In this document: one piece after another, positions 33,781-42,352 of the stretch
Layout: every line of letters begins with the position of its first letter
Numbering within the stretch: the stretch's first letter is position 1
Assembly (NCBI RefSeq): GCF_000508165.1
Contig: NZ_AYOZ01000012.1
Coordinates: forward strand, 62,001-126,000
Origin: Marinomonas profundimaris
Lineage (GTDB): Bacteria > Pseudomonadota > Gammaproteobacteria > Pseudomonadales > Marinomonadaceae
Direction: 5' to 3'
DNA: 64,000 bases
Notes under the pieces: model-generated
What the model was told of the DNA's origin: nothing
Databases searched by the model: none
What the model saw: only the letters and a program-made list of their open reading frames with translations
Made by a program: the position numbers and the translations under genes

Positions 33781-36225
33781 GTGGCTGCCCAGAAAAATCG
33801 CTTTTTGAAAACTCGTTTACATCGCGCCATTAGTGCCGCGATTTTTAGTACTGGCCTTGTGGTGAGTGCCGGTGTCAGCTCTCTTGCTTTTGCTGAAAAT
33901 ACAGTACAGCAAGAAACCCGTGAACAAGTTACCGTTGCTGCGGGTAACCTTGGTAAAACATTGACTGATATTGCCGTGCGTCATCGTATTGCATTGTCAT
34001 TTGATCCTGCTTTAACACAAGACCTTAAAAACACCGCGGTTTCGGGTAATTTCTCGCCTCTTGAATTGATTGATGCGCTGCTTGAAGGCACGGGGCTTAT
34101 CATGACGGCGAACCCAGATGGCACTTACAGCCTCATGGACCAAAGTAACTACACAATGTCTGGTTTGGCCGTTTCTGCCGAGCAAATTGATGACAGCGTG
34201 CTAACGGAATACAAAGGCGGACAAATTGAGTCCGGCGGCCGTTTAGGCACCTTTGGCGAACAAGACAGCGCTAATGTGCCTTTCAGTGTCGTGTCTTACA
34301 CGAACCGAGCCATTGAAGACCAACAACTAGAAAGCATCGCCGAAGTACTTGCAAGTGACGCCACTGTTCAAGCTGGGCATGGCTTTGGTAACTACGCGGA
34401 AAAGTTCATGGTTCGTGGCTTTGCACTAGACAGTGATGCCATTTCATACGGTGGCCTATATGGTATTTTGCCTCGCCAAATCGTTTCGACTAATGCAGTA
34501 GAAAGCGTGCAATTACTAAAAGGTTCGAGCGCATTTCTAAACGGCGTAACGCCAGGAAGTTCTGGCGTTGGTGGCACGATCAACCTTGAGCCAAAACGCG
34601 CTGACAAAGACCTTACCGCGCTAACACTCGACACAACGGCGGAAGGACAAGTAGGTATCAGTACTGATGTTGCTCGACGTTTTGGCGATAAAAACCAATG
34701 GGGTGTACGTGTAAATGCCTTACAACGTGATGGCAACAGTGCCATCGATGACGAAAATCGTGAAGAAACCTCAATCAGCGTCGATGTCGATTACCAAGCT
34801 GAAAAATTCAACGTCTCAACAGATGTTGGATATCAAAAGCAAACCATCGATGCTGGTCGCTCCGTGGTATATTCTGGCACCATAACTGAAGTGCCTACAG
34901 CGCCTAACGCCACCACTAACTATGCGCCATCTTGGGCTGGATCCGAACTAGAAAGTGTATTCGCGATGGTGAGGGGCGATTATGAACTGAATGAAAACTG
35001 GACATTAAACGCCGCTCTTGGTGCCAACAAGAACAAAGAATATGGCGATTATGGCTCACCAACAGTTAATTCTGCGAATGGTGACTCTACACTTTATCGA
35101 ATCTCGGTTCCTTATGAATATAACACGATTGCTTCTTCTGTGAGCCTATTAGGCGATCTTACGACGGGGCAAGTCACTCATCAACTAAATGCAGCCTATT
35201 CGGGTTTTGTGAATAAAACCTACACGGCCTATACAATGTCAGATACTAGTGCTGGTAATATTAGTAACACCAATATATACAATCCCACTGACATCGAATA
35301 CTTATCTAGTTCTTCTGGTGAAGGAAACATGGACAACCCTAACATCCAGTCTAAAACCGATGTAAAAGGTCTTTCCTTCGCAGATACTCTAGGCTTTATG
35401 GACGACAGACTCCTAGTTACCGTAGGCTTGCGCTATCAAGAGGTTAACGTCGACTACTACAACTACGACGGCTCTTTCGATACGGCTTCTAATGACTCAA
35501 TCACATCGCCTATTTATGGCATCGTTTACAAGCCATCCGATAAGATTTCTCTATACGCCAATCACATTGAAGCATTACAACAAGGCGGCTTGGTTTCCAA
35601 ACACTCTTTTTACAATTATTCTAATGGAGGAAAGGTCTTAAAGCCTTATAGCTCTGAGCAGAATGAAATTGGTATGAAATTTGAAGACGGAACATTAGGG
35701 GCTGGCATAGCCATTTTTGAAATAACAAAGCCAGAAGCCTATGGTGAGTCAGGTGGTCTTTATGACTACTTCGGTGAACAACGTAACCGTGGTCTGGAAT
35801 TAAGCCTGTTCGGAGAACCTCTAACCGGACTTCGCATTAATACTTCTGCGACTTGGTTAGATCCAAAGCTAGAGAAAACCAAAAATGGTACAAACGATGG
35901 AAATTATGCCGTTGGTGTTGCTAAATATCGCTTGGCACTTGGTGGTGAATACGATCTACGAACTGTTGAAGGACTAACCTTAGGTGGAAAAATCATTCGC
36001 AGTGGGCCGCAATACTTAAATGCGAGCAACACGCTTGAAGTGGATCCTTGGACGCGAGTAGATTTGAATGCACGCTATGAATCAAGCATTGCTCAACAGG
36101 ATGTAACATGGCGCTTGAACATCACTAACCTGATGAATGAAGGTTACTGGGCATCGGCGGTTGGCGGCTACCTAACACAAGGTAACCCACGCGAGATCAA
36201 GTTGTCGCTTTCTACTGAGTTCTAA
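33781..36225 (+). CDS. TonB-dependent siderophore receptor with STN signalling domain (FecA-like)
   Basis: I start this 814-residue outer-membrane receptor at GTG 33781, which has AAGGAGGT at good spacing; ATG 33757 has none. A signal peptide ends near LAFA. Residues about 45-120 are the STN domain (VAAGNLGKTLTDIAVRHRI). The plug has VMVRGF-type KFMVRGFALDSD and LLKGSSAFLNGVTPGS. The barrel ends in a phenylalanine (LSLSTEF). STN plus the upstream fecIR means it is a transducer receptor. The ligand is not shown by sequence; ferric citrate is one option given fecBCDE. Confidence 0.9.
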   Translation: MAAQKNRFLKTRLHRAISAAIFSTGLVVSAGVSSLAFAENTVQQETREQVTVAAGNLGKTLTDIAVRHRIALSFDPALTQDLKNTAVSGNFSPLELIDALLEGTGLIMTANPDGTYSLMDQSNYTMSGLAVSAEQIDDSVLTEYKGGQIESGGRLGTFGEQDSANVPFSVVSYTNRAIEDQQLESIAEVLASDATVQAGHGFGNYAEKFMVRGFALDSDAISYGGLYGILPRQIVSTNAVESVQLLKGSSAFLNGVTPGSSGVGGTINLEPKRADKDLTALTLDTTAEGQVGISTDVARRFGDKNQWGVRVNALQRDGNSAIDDENREETSISVDVDYQAEKFNVSTDVGYQKQTIDAGRSVVYSGTITEVPTAPNATTNYAPSWAGSELESVFAMVRGDYELNENWTLNAALGANKNKEYGDYGSPTVNSANGDSTLYRISVPYEYNTIASSVSLLGDLTTGQVTHQLNAAYSGFVNKTYTAYTMSDTSAGNISNTNIYNPTDIEYLSSSSGEGNMDNPNIQSKTDVKGLSFADTLGFMDDRLLVTVGLRYQEVNVDYYNYDGSFDTASNDSITSPIYGIVYKPSDKISLYANHIEALQQGGLVSKHSFYNYSNGGKVLKPYSSEQNEIGMKFEDGTLGAGIAIFEITKPEAYGESGGLYDYFGEQRNRGLELSLFGEPLTGLRINTSATWLDPKLEKTKNGTNDGNYAVGVAKYRLALGGEYDLRTVEGLTLGGKIIRSGPQYLNASNTLEVDPWTRVDLNARYESSIAQQDVTWRLNITNLMNEGYWASAVGGYLTQGNPREIKLSLSTEF

Positions 36226-36263
36226 TTCGAGCTCGAGAAAGAGCAAAGAAACCCTTTTTGATG

Positions 36264-36294
36264 GCCAACGGAATTATTTCCGTTGGCTTTTTTT
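36264..36294 (+). terminator. Terminator after the receptor gene
   Basis: Perfect arms GCCAACGGAA (36264-36273) and TTCCGTTGGC (36278-36287) are followed by seven T. Confidence 0.9.
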
Positions 36295-36317
36295 ATGATA
36301 AACAAAAGAGGAAAAAT

Positions 36318-36896
36318 CTAATCGCGTAGCGAGGTGTGTTCTTTCGGTAATAAGGCAAACGCTTCGTCTTGGGTGATGACCGTGGCGTATTCCCCATGCA
36401 AATTCGCCAATGACATGGCGTGTACTTCATCGGCACTGCGCGACTGACCAAAAAAGTCCTCTTTCTCAAACGCAAAACAAGCACTGCCCACCACATATGT
36501 CGTAAAGCCTAAGTTACCAGCGCTTCTTACCGTCGACTCCACTGAATTATTGGTACTGACACCAGCGACCACAAGCGCTTTGGTGTCCAACTCACGTAAC
36601 CAAGATTCTAAGTCCGAATAGGTAAACGCATCCGGAACGGATTTTTCGATGACTTTTTCATCTTCAAGGGGCTGAAATGCATCCTGAAATAAAACCCCAT
36701 CTTGTTCTGGCCAGAACAAAGATTCAGGCTCTGTGGAAATGTGTCGAACATGAACAATAGGCGCATGGCTCGCTCGCCAATGGGCAATCAACTCCGCGAT
36801 TTCATGTTCCGCATTGGGGTTATTTCGTTCTCCAGCTTGTGGCCAAGACATACCTTGCTGCATGTCAATAATCATCAAGACCGCGTTATGATTCAT
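36318..36896 (-). CDS. Isochorismatase-family hydrolase with serine in place of the usual cysteine
   Basis: This 192-residue isochorismatase-fold protein has the catalytic aspartate D11 in LMIIDMQQG and the lysine K85 in IEKSVPDAF. The nucleophile position reads TNNSVEST, so S118 stands where cysteine hydrolases have cysteine (TNxCVE). It is therefore probably not a nicotinamidase-type amidase. A recognisable subfamily with TNNSVE exists in other proteobacteria, so this is unlikely to be decay. It overlaps the upstream small protein gene by 11 bases. The substrate is unknown. Confidence 0.85.
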   Translation of the reverse strand: MNHNAVLMIIDMQQGMSWPQAGERNNPNAEHEIAELIAHWRASHAPIVHVRHISTEPESLFWPEQDGVLFQDAFQPLEDEKVIEKSVPDAFTYSDLESWLRELDTKALVVAGVSTNNSVESTVRSAGNLGFTTYVVGSACFAFEKEDFFGQSRSADEVHAMSLANLHGEYATVITQDEAFALLPKEHTSLRD

Positions 36897-37227
36897 CCGT
36901 ATTTCCTTTGCTTTTTTCGAGGGCTAATAAACGTTTGTTTTGCTTACGCAGTTGAAAAAAGAACACCACCAGCGCCATGCACAATAAAAATGTCAGGTTG
37001 CCAAGAAAGTTTACGCGATACTCTAACGAAAGCACTTGTGCCATTTTTTCGTCGATGACTTGGTAATCTTCTAAGCTCAGCGTAGACATTTGTAAAATCG
37101 CTACGTTTCGCTCAAGCTCAAAAACGGTCTGCGCCAGTTTTTGCTGCTCCTTTGAAGCCGAGGTTGCTGCAATGGAAGTCGACAAACAAAACACAAGGAA
37201 CACACTTAACACCAATCGATATAACAT
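36886..37227 (-). CDS. Hypothetical 113-residue protein with signal peptide and C-terminal membrane helix
   Basis: A signal peptide (MLYRLVLSVFLVFCLSTSIA) is followed by a charged helical section (LAQTVFELERNVAILQM), one membrane segment (LGNLTFLLCMALVVFFF) and a basic cytoplasmic tail. This predicts a periplasmic helix held by one inner-membrane anchor. I do not recognise the family. It overlaps the isochorismatase gene start and so is probably in the same transcript. Confidence 0.6.
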   Translation of the reverse strand: MLYRLVLSVFLVFCLSTSIAATSASKEQQKLAQTVFELERNVAILQMSTLSLEDYQVIDEKMAQVLSLEYRVNFLGNLTFLLCMALVVFFFQLRKQNKRLLALEKSKGNTDES

Positions 37228-37375
37228 GAGACATCCCTATAAAATAGATTCATTTATCGCATCATAACCGGACAAAAAGCGAACAATCCAGCCAATCAAA
37301 CATTATTTTCACTTCACAAGGTAGCGCCATGTTTATCACTGAACACCTTGTTTTAGAAATAAAGACCATAAACCC

Positions 37376-37415
37376 AAAATCCCACCTTGGTAATGACGTC
37401 CGAAGGTGGGATTTT
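37376..37415. terminator. Bidirectional terminator after the Dabb gene
   Basis: Perfect 13-base arms AAAATCCCACCTT (37376-37388) and AAGGTGGGATTTT (37403-37415). On the minus strand it ends the Dabb transcript. Confidence 0.85.
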
Positions 37416-37447
37416 TAATGGTAAAACACGCTCGTAACCAAACGCGT

Positions 37448-37744
37448 TTATACTTTGTAATCAAAGACGGTAATGTCTTCTAAAATTGGCCCTAACTGTG
37501 CTTTTAGCACGTCGTGCTCTGGATGTGGAATATAAGCATCACGAGCCGCTTCATCAACAAACGTCATTAAGACGCAATGGGTATAGTCTTTATTGCGCCC
37601 TTCAGGGCTATTGTTCAATCCCCATTCAACGGCTTCAATGCCGTCTATTTTGTTTTTTATCTGCTCGAAATTACGCAATGACGTCGCAATATCGTCTTCT
37701 TTGGCTTGATCTTTATAGTGAATAAACAATACGTGACGAATCAT
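37448..37744 (-). CDS. Dabb-family stress-responsive alpha/beta barrel protein
   Basis: This 98-residue single-domain protein has the Dabb pattern: MIRHVLFIHYKDQ at the start, KIDGIEAVEWGLNNSPEG in the middle and DYTHCVLMTFVDEAARDAY followed by HPEHDVLKAQLGP. These are dimeric ferredoxin-like barrels, sometimes linked to stress responses or aromatic ligand handling, with no common reaction. It has its own terminator and no close operon partner. The function here is not known. Confidence 0.85.
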   Translation of the reverse strand: MIRHVLFIHYKDQAKEDDIATSLRNFEQIKNKIDGIEAVEWGLNNSPEGRNKDYTHCVLMTFVDEAARDAYIPHPEHDVLKAQLGPILEDITVFDYKV

Positions 37745-37848
37745 AAAAACTCCTATTTAAACGATACAACACTATATAAATGCCACATTATCAATAAGGA
37801 AACACAAGGCGTCCTGTCAGTGAAAAACATCATCAGAGTATAGTGACA

Positions 37849-38652
37849 TTACGGTAAACAGCTCAATCTAAACGCATCATTCAGCTCCAAAGGCAACACT
37901 AAAGTACTGAACTTGAGCGCTAAAGATTGCTTGCACATCGTATTTTTCTGCGACACATCATCCACATAAATCTTACGATACTCCGCGCTTAATACAGGTT
38001 TGTTGTTTTTTATAAAAATCGAATACGAACGACACTCTGAATATTCGAAACACTGCTCAACAACAGAAAAATCAAACTCATCAACCAAGGCTCTCGTTTG
38101 ATCTGGGTCGTTTTTCAGACCAATGGCCAAGCCCCGTTGATGCGCTTGTGTCGCTAAAAAGCGATTGAATTTCAATTGGTCATTTTGATGGAAATAAAAC
38201 CCCGTATTAGTGCGATAACTGTCAACATTGTCGGGTTCAACGCCATCACAGCCTTTTTCAACCGCGAGATCAAGGCGACGAATCATGACATCCCGCACCG
38301 ACTGAGAGCGAATATCTAACCAGCGCTCGTTGTCCCAACCGCTCAGGGTTTTGCCCAAATCTTTAGCGGCAAACACCGCGGCATCGGGCCGCCAATCTTC
38401 ATAGGATCCCGCTGAAAAATAACAAATGACTTTTTTACCAGAAGCATGCAAACGTTCGATAAGATCAGCGGGAGAATCAAATAAATCGATGTCATACACA
38501 TCCACGTCGTAGCCTTCATTGACGACACCATCAAGTTGCCACTGCCACGTCACTGAAACCGGTGGACGATACCAATCCGCTGCATATAAAGGAGAAAGAA
38601 AAGACAAAAGAAGCAAACACGACGCCGTGAGTCGAAAGAGTAAAACGCGCAT
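37849..38652 (-). CDS. Secreted GH114 glycosidase (endo-alpha-1,4-polygalactosaminidase family)
   Basis: About 267 residues from ATG 38652, which has GGAG at six bases. A signal peptide ends near PLYAA. The barrel carries the GH114 motifs: WQWQLDGVV, VDVYDIDLFD, VICYFSAGSYEDWRPD, DGVEPDNVDSY and LAIGLKNDP, with acidic residues at the strand ends. GH114 enzymes cleave alpha-1,4-galactosamine polymers found in biofilm or fungal polysaccharides. There are no polysaccharide synthesis genes nearby. The terminator-like hairpin about 30 bases upstream raises a question about its transcription. Confidence 0.82.
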   Translation of the reverse strand: MRVLLFRLTASCLLLLSFLSPLYAADWYRPPVSVTWQWQLDGVVNEGYDVDVYDIDLFDSPADLIERLHASGKKVICYFSAGSYEDWRPDAAVFAAKDLGKTLSGWDNERWLDIRSQSVRDVMIRRLDLAVEKGCDGVEPDNVDSYRTNTGFYFHQNDQLKFNRFLATQAHQRGLAIGLKNDPDQTRALVDEFDFSVVEQCFEYSECRSYSIFIKNNKPVLSAEYRKIYVDDVSQKNTMCKQSLALKFSTLVLPLELNDAFRLSCLP

Positions 38653-38678
38653 GGTGGACTCCATATCGTTGAAAGGCC

Positions 38679-38710
38679 AAAAAAGCCCACGACAAGGTTT
38701 GTCGTGGGCT
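38679..38710 (-). terminator. Strong hairpin/T-tract just upstream of the GH114 gene
   Basis: Perfect 12-base arms AGCCCACGACAA (38684-38695) and TTGTCGTGGGCT (38699-38710). On the minus strand it is followed by six T. It lies between the response regulator gene and the GH114 start, only about 26 bases from that start. Confidence 0.8.
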
Positions 38711-38778
38711 CTACTCTACGCGGTTATGTCAGGAAAGGCTTAAAAGTGGCGGAATTAAGCTGAATTAACTGTCTTTCC

Positions 38779-38886
38779 CTACAAATCCCCTTCACATAAA
38801 CAGCCTGGTACGATGGTTAACGCCAGCGTTTTGATGCTGGTTACGCTGTCGATAATAACGTCTTCCAACTGGATAAGGTGCGGCAT
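38779..38886 (-). CDS. Possible 35-residue peptide coupled to the response regulator gene
   Basis: The ATG at 38886 follows the response regulator TAA with no spacer. The frame runs MPHLIQLEDVIIDSVTSIKT and ends PGCLCEGDL, 35 residues with two cysteines close to the end. A 36-codon open frame can arise by chance (roughly one in five), and I know no homologue. TAA-ATG coupling is the only positive sign. Confidence 0.25.
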   Translation of the reverse strand: MPHLIQLEDVIIDSVTSIKTLALTIVPGCLCEGDL

Positions 38887-39519
38887 TTAATCGATTAGTC
38901 TATGTTCCAGTGCGTACTTTATCAAACCAGCCGAGGTATGAATGTTCAGTTTGTTTTTGACATTTTGACGATGGGTTTCAACCGTTCGAACACTAATACT
39001 CAACGACTGAGCAATCTCTTTATTCGACAAGCCTGCCGCCACTTCTTTTAATACGGCGACTTCGCGCTTGGTCAGTTCTTCGCATTGTTTGGGTGACGGC
39101 GCCTGAGAAAACAACGAGTCCGACGCGCCAGAACTAAAATACGTGCCGCCTTGATGAACAGTGTTAATCGCTTGAACAAGTTCTTCCGAAGACACGTCTT
39201 TCAGCACATAACCATTTGCGCCCGATTGGATCAACGACAAAATGTATTCTTTATCATGATGCATGCTGAGCATGAGGATTTTGACATTCGGTTGCTCGGC
39301 TTTAAATCGTTTTGTGGCTTCTAATCCATTTAATACCGGCATAGAAACGTCCATAAGGACAAGGTCAGGTTGTGTTTCACCCGCTTTTTCCAAGGCTTCT
39401 TGGCCATTCGACGCGGTGGCAATAATGTCGATGTTGTCTTCCATTTCCAAACGGGCTTGAAGCCCATCCAAGACCAACATGTGATCATCCACTAAGAGAA
39501 CTCGAATTTTTTTTATCAT
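38887..39519 (-). CDS. NarL/LuxR-type response regulator
   Basis: About 210 residues from ATG 39519 (MIKKIRVLLVDDH). The receiver domain has DD in LLVDDH, the phosphorylation aspartate in DLVLMDVSMPVLNG and the conserved lysine in YVLKDVS. The C-terminal LuxR helix-turn-helix is LTKREVAVLKEVAAGLSNKE with SVRTVETHRQNVKNKL. The longer reading from 39624 overlaps the kinase gene and has no ribosome site. It begins 19 bases after the kinase gene and forms one signalling unit with it. The nearest likely target is TRAP system 3. Confidence 0.92.
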   Translation of the reverse strand: MIKKIRVLLVDDHMLVLDGLQARLEMEDNIDIIATASNGQEALEKAGETQPDLVLMDVSMPVLNGLEATKRFKAEQPNVKILMLSMHHDKEYILSLIQSGANGYVLKDVSSEELVQAINTVHQGGTYFSSGASDSLFSQAPSPKQCEELTKREVAVLKEVAAGLSNKEIAQSLSISVRTVETHRQNVKNKLNIHTSAGLIKYALEHRLID

Positions 39520-39538
39520 TATTTTCGCTCTTTCTCGA

Positions 39539-40924
39539 TTATTTATACGGCTGCTCAAGGGGCAAAAGTGCATGCACTTTTGTGCCTTTTCCACGTTGCG
39601 ATTCCAGCATGAAATCACCGCCAATTAACTCAAGCCGTTCCCGCATATTGATCAAACCAATACCGGACGACATGGCCGATTTATGCGAAAGACCGACGCC
39701 GTCATCCAAGCAGTCGAACACAATATGTCGGTCAGATTGCCACACTTGCAGTTCGATGTGCTTTGCCTGTGCGTGTTTCTCAATGTTCGTTAACGATTCT
39801 TGCGTCAGGCGATAAAGCGTAATTTCAATTTCATCAGGAATAACACTCTGAACTTGAAAGTGGTAGACCACATCGATCCCTGTGCGTTCCAGAAATTGGT
39901 CGATCAGCGCTTTAATTGCTGTATCCAAACCTAAATCGTCCAGCAGCGTGGGTCGCAAATTATGGGAAATTTGTCGTACCTCTTTGATGGTTTGGCCAAT
40001 CAAATCACTGGCCTTGTCTAACTCGCATTGAACAATGGTTTCATCGTGCTCACGTTTTAGCTTATTTCCCGCCAATTCAATACGGAATTTACAACTCACT
40101 AACAATTGATTAATGCCGTCGTGCAATTCACGCGAAAAGCCACGACGCTCATTCACCTGCAAGCGCATGAAACGCTGCGCCAATTCTTTGAGCCGCGAGT
40201 CCGCCAACTTATGTTCATGAAGATTGATCGCCAACCCCAGCAGAATCACCAAGATCACGGTAATCACCACCACCACGATCACACTAAAAAAGCTGCGTTG
40301 AATGTTGTCGTTCATCGTCGCTTGGGTGTTAGCTAATTCGGCGTAAATATCATCTAAGTACAAGCCCGTTCCCATCATCCAATTCCATCGATTAATGGAA
40401 ATGACGTAACCAAGCTTGTCTTCTTGCTTCATTAATGGCGGTTTTTCCCAAATGTATCGATGATAACCACCACCCGCTTGCGCCGCTTTGATTAAGCCTT
40501 GGATCAAGTGATTGCCTGAACGATCCTGAAATTCCCACAGGTTTTTACCAACAAAATCCGGCTGAGTCGGATGCACCAAATTAACGCCTGACATTTCATA
40601 CGCAAAAAAGTAGCCGTCGTCTTCATAACTTAAATTCGCGAGAATTTTTTTAACTTGAAATTGCGCTTCCGCTTCGCTTAGTGATTCGTTCTCTAGCACC
40701 GGACGAATCGCCGACATGGCAATATTGACGTGATTTTTCAGCGCTTGTTTCTTGGCATTCACCAAGTTGTATTCGTAAATAGACAATTCCTGCGAAGCAA
40801 GATCACGGGCAGACTGAAGCCCCAAATAAGTAATAATCGCCGTCGCAACAATTAAGGGTGCAATGGCAAGTAAGATAATTTTACTTTTTAAACGCACGGA
40901 AGAGACCTTCTTTATTATTTTCAT
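39539..40924 (-). CDS. Sensor histidine kinase with single-cache domain
   Basis: This 461-residue protein has an N-terminal membrane helix, a periplasmic cache domain (EDDGYFFAYEMSGVNLVHPT, WMMGTGLYLDDIY), and a second helix near residues 210-230. A HisKA_3 dimerisation region follows with the phospho-acceptor in FSRELHDGINQLL, then an HATPase domain (LTNIEKHAQAKH, DDGVGL, GIGLINMRERL). A GTG at 40897 with GAAGG upstream is an alternative start. It follows the TRAP system 3 genes after a terminator. Cache domains of this class bind small carboxylates, so it may sense the TRAP ligand. Confidence 0.9.
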   Translation of the reverse strand: MKIIKKVSSVRLKSKIILLAIAPLIVATAIITYLGLQSARDLASQELSIYEYNLVNAKKQALKNHVNIAMSAIRPVLENESLSEAEAQFQVKKILANLSYEDDGYFFAYEMSGVNLVHPTQPDFVGKNLWEFQDRSGNHLIQGLIKAAQAGGGYHRYIWEKPPLMKQEDKLGYVISINRWNWMMGTGLYLDDIYAELANTQATMNDNIQRSFFSVIVVVVITVILVILLGLAINLHEHKLADSRLKELAQRFMRLQVNERRGFSRELHDGINQLLVSCKFRIELAGNKLKREHDETIVQCELDKASDLIGQTIKEVRQISHNLRPTLLDDLGLDTAIKALIDQFLERTGIDVVYHFQVQSVIPDEIEITLYRLTQESLTNIEKHAQAKHIELQVWQSDRHIVFDCLDDGVGLSHKSAMSSGIGLINMRERLELIGGDFMLESQRGKGTKVHALLPLEQPYK

Positions 40925-40975
40925 GTTGCCGACATCACACGACCAGCGGGCTTTTTCCCACTCAGAAAAAACAGC

Positions 40976-41002
40976 AAAAAAAGCGGGTAACCACCCGCTT
41001 TT
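40976..41002 (-). terminator. Terminator after dctM of TRAP system 3
   Basis: Arms AAAAGCGGGT (40979-40988) and ACCCGCTTTT (40993-41002). On the minus strand it is followed by seven T. It separates the transporter from the kinase gene. Confidence 0.85.
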
Positions 41003-41029
41003 CGTTTTCCCTGTATAACACTATTTTGA

Positions 41030-42319
41030 TCAGCCCATGCCATACCAAGTCGGAAAGACCATAATACTGGCTAAAACTAGGATCTGGATCAAAATAAACG
41101 GCATCACACCTTTGTAAATGTCTGTGGTTCTGATCGAACTAGGCGCAACCCCTTTGAGATAGAATAGACTAAATCCAAAGGGCGGCGTGAGAAACGAGGT
41201 TTGTAAGTTCATCGCGATCAAGATCGCAAACCACACCATATTAATGCCCAAGGCTTCCGCGACTGGCGCTAAAATTGGCACGATGATGAAAGCAATTTCA
41301 ACAAAATCGATGAAGAATCCCAAGATCAAAATGGCAATCATCGCCAAGATAATAAAGCCCCATTTTTCGCCCGGTAAGCTCAGCAATGCTTCTTCAACAA
41401 TGTAATCGCCACCGGTGTAACTGAATGCCATCGAAAACGCCGTAGCGCCCATCAAAATAGCAAACACCATCGCGGTGACTTTCACTGTTTCCAAACCACT
41501 GTCGTAAAGCATTTTCCAACTGAATTGACGGTAAATCAGCGCCAAAATAATTGCGCCAACACCGCCTAATGCAGACGATTCCGTCGGTGTCGCAATACCC
41601 GTAAAGATAGAACCCAAGACGATTAAAACAAGCGCCAAAGGAGGAATGATCGCTTTCAGCGCGCTGCGAATTTGTTCCGCGCGTGTCTCCTTGTCTAAGT
41701 CTTGAGGCATGGCCGGCGCCATCTCAGGATTCAAAAAAGTCAGGATCAAAATATAAACAATGTAACAACCAATCAACACCATGCCCGGCATAAGCGCGGC
41801 TTGGAACAGATCGCCCACTGGAATACCTAAAACGTCGCCTAGAATAATCAAAATAATGGACGGAGGAATGATTTGCCCCAGGGTGCCAGAAGCACAAATG
41901 GTGCCGCAGGCTAAGGACTTGTTGTAGTTGTATTTCAGCATCACTGGCAGCGAGATAAGACCCATTGCTACCACACTGGCACCAACCACACCGGTCGACG
42001 CGGCCAATAGCGCGCCTACTAAAATAGTCGAAATGGCCAAACCGCCTCGCACGCCGCCAAAGAGTTTCCCCATGGCTTCTAGTAGCTGCTCGGCTAATCT
42101 GGTTTTCTGTAACACGATGCCCATAAAGACAAACAAAGGCACCGCCATCATGACCGTATTTTCCATGTAACTTTGGATACGGAAAGGCATGAAGGCAAAC
42201 ATATCGAAACCTTCGGCAAACACGCCGAAAATCAAGGCAATACCGCCAAAAGTGAAGGCAACAGGGAAGCCCAGTAATAGCATTACTAAGGCAACAAAAA
42301 ACATGATTATACCAATCAT
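41030..42319 (-). CDS. TRAP transporter large permease (DctM), system 3
   Basis: About 429 residues from ATG 42319, which has AGG six bases upstream; a TTG at 42325 would add two residues. DctM motifs: AVPLFVFMGIVLQKTRLAEQ, GTICASGTLGQIIPPSIIL, and QTSFLTPPFGFSLFYLKG. It has about 12 membrane segments. It forms the sodium-coupled transport unit with the DctQ gene upstream. The binding protein suggests 2-oxoacid ligands. Confidence 0.93.
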   Translation of the reverse strand: MIGIIMFFVALVMLLLGFPVAFTFGGIALIFGVFAEGFDMFAFMPFRIQSYMENTVMMAVPLFVFMGIVLQKTRLAEQLLEAMGKLFGGVRGGLAISTILVGALLAASTGVVGASVVAMGLISLPVMLKYNYNKSLACGTICASGTLGQIIPPSIILIILGDVLGIPVGDLFQAALMPGMVLIGCYIVYILILTFLNPEMAPAMPQDLDKETRAEQIRSALKAIIPPLALVLIVLGSIFTGIATPTESSALGGVGAIILALIYRQFSWKMLYDSGLETVKVTAMVFAILMGATAFSMAFSYTGGDYIVEEALLSLPGEKWGFIILAMIAILILGFFIDFVEIAFIIVPILAPVAEALGINMVWFAILIAMNLQTSFLTPPFGFSLFYLKGVAPSSIRTTDIYKGVMPFILIQILVLASIMVFPTWYGMG

Positions 42320-42352
42320 AAACAACCTATAAGTTTAAAATGGTGACAAGAA

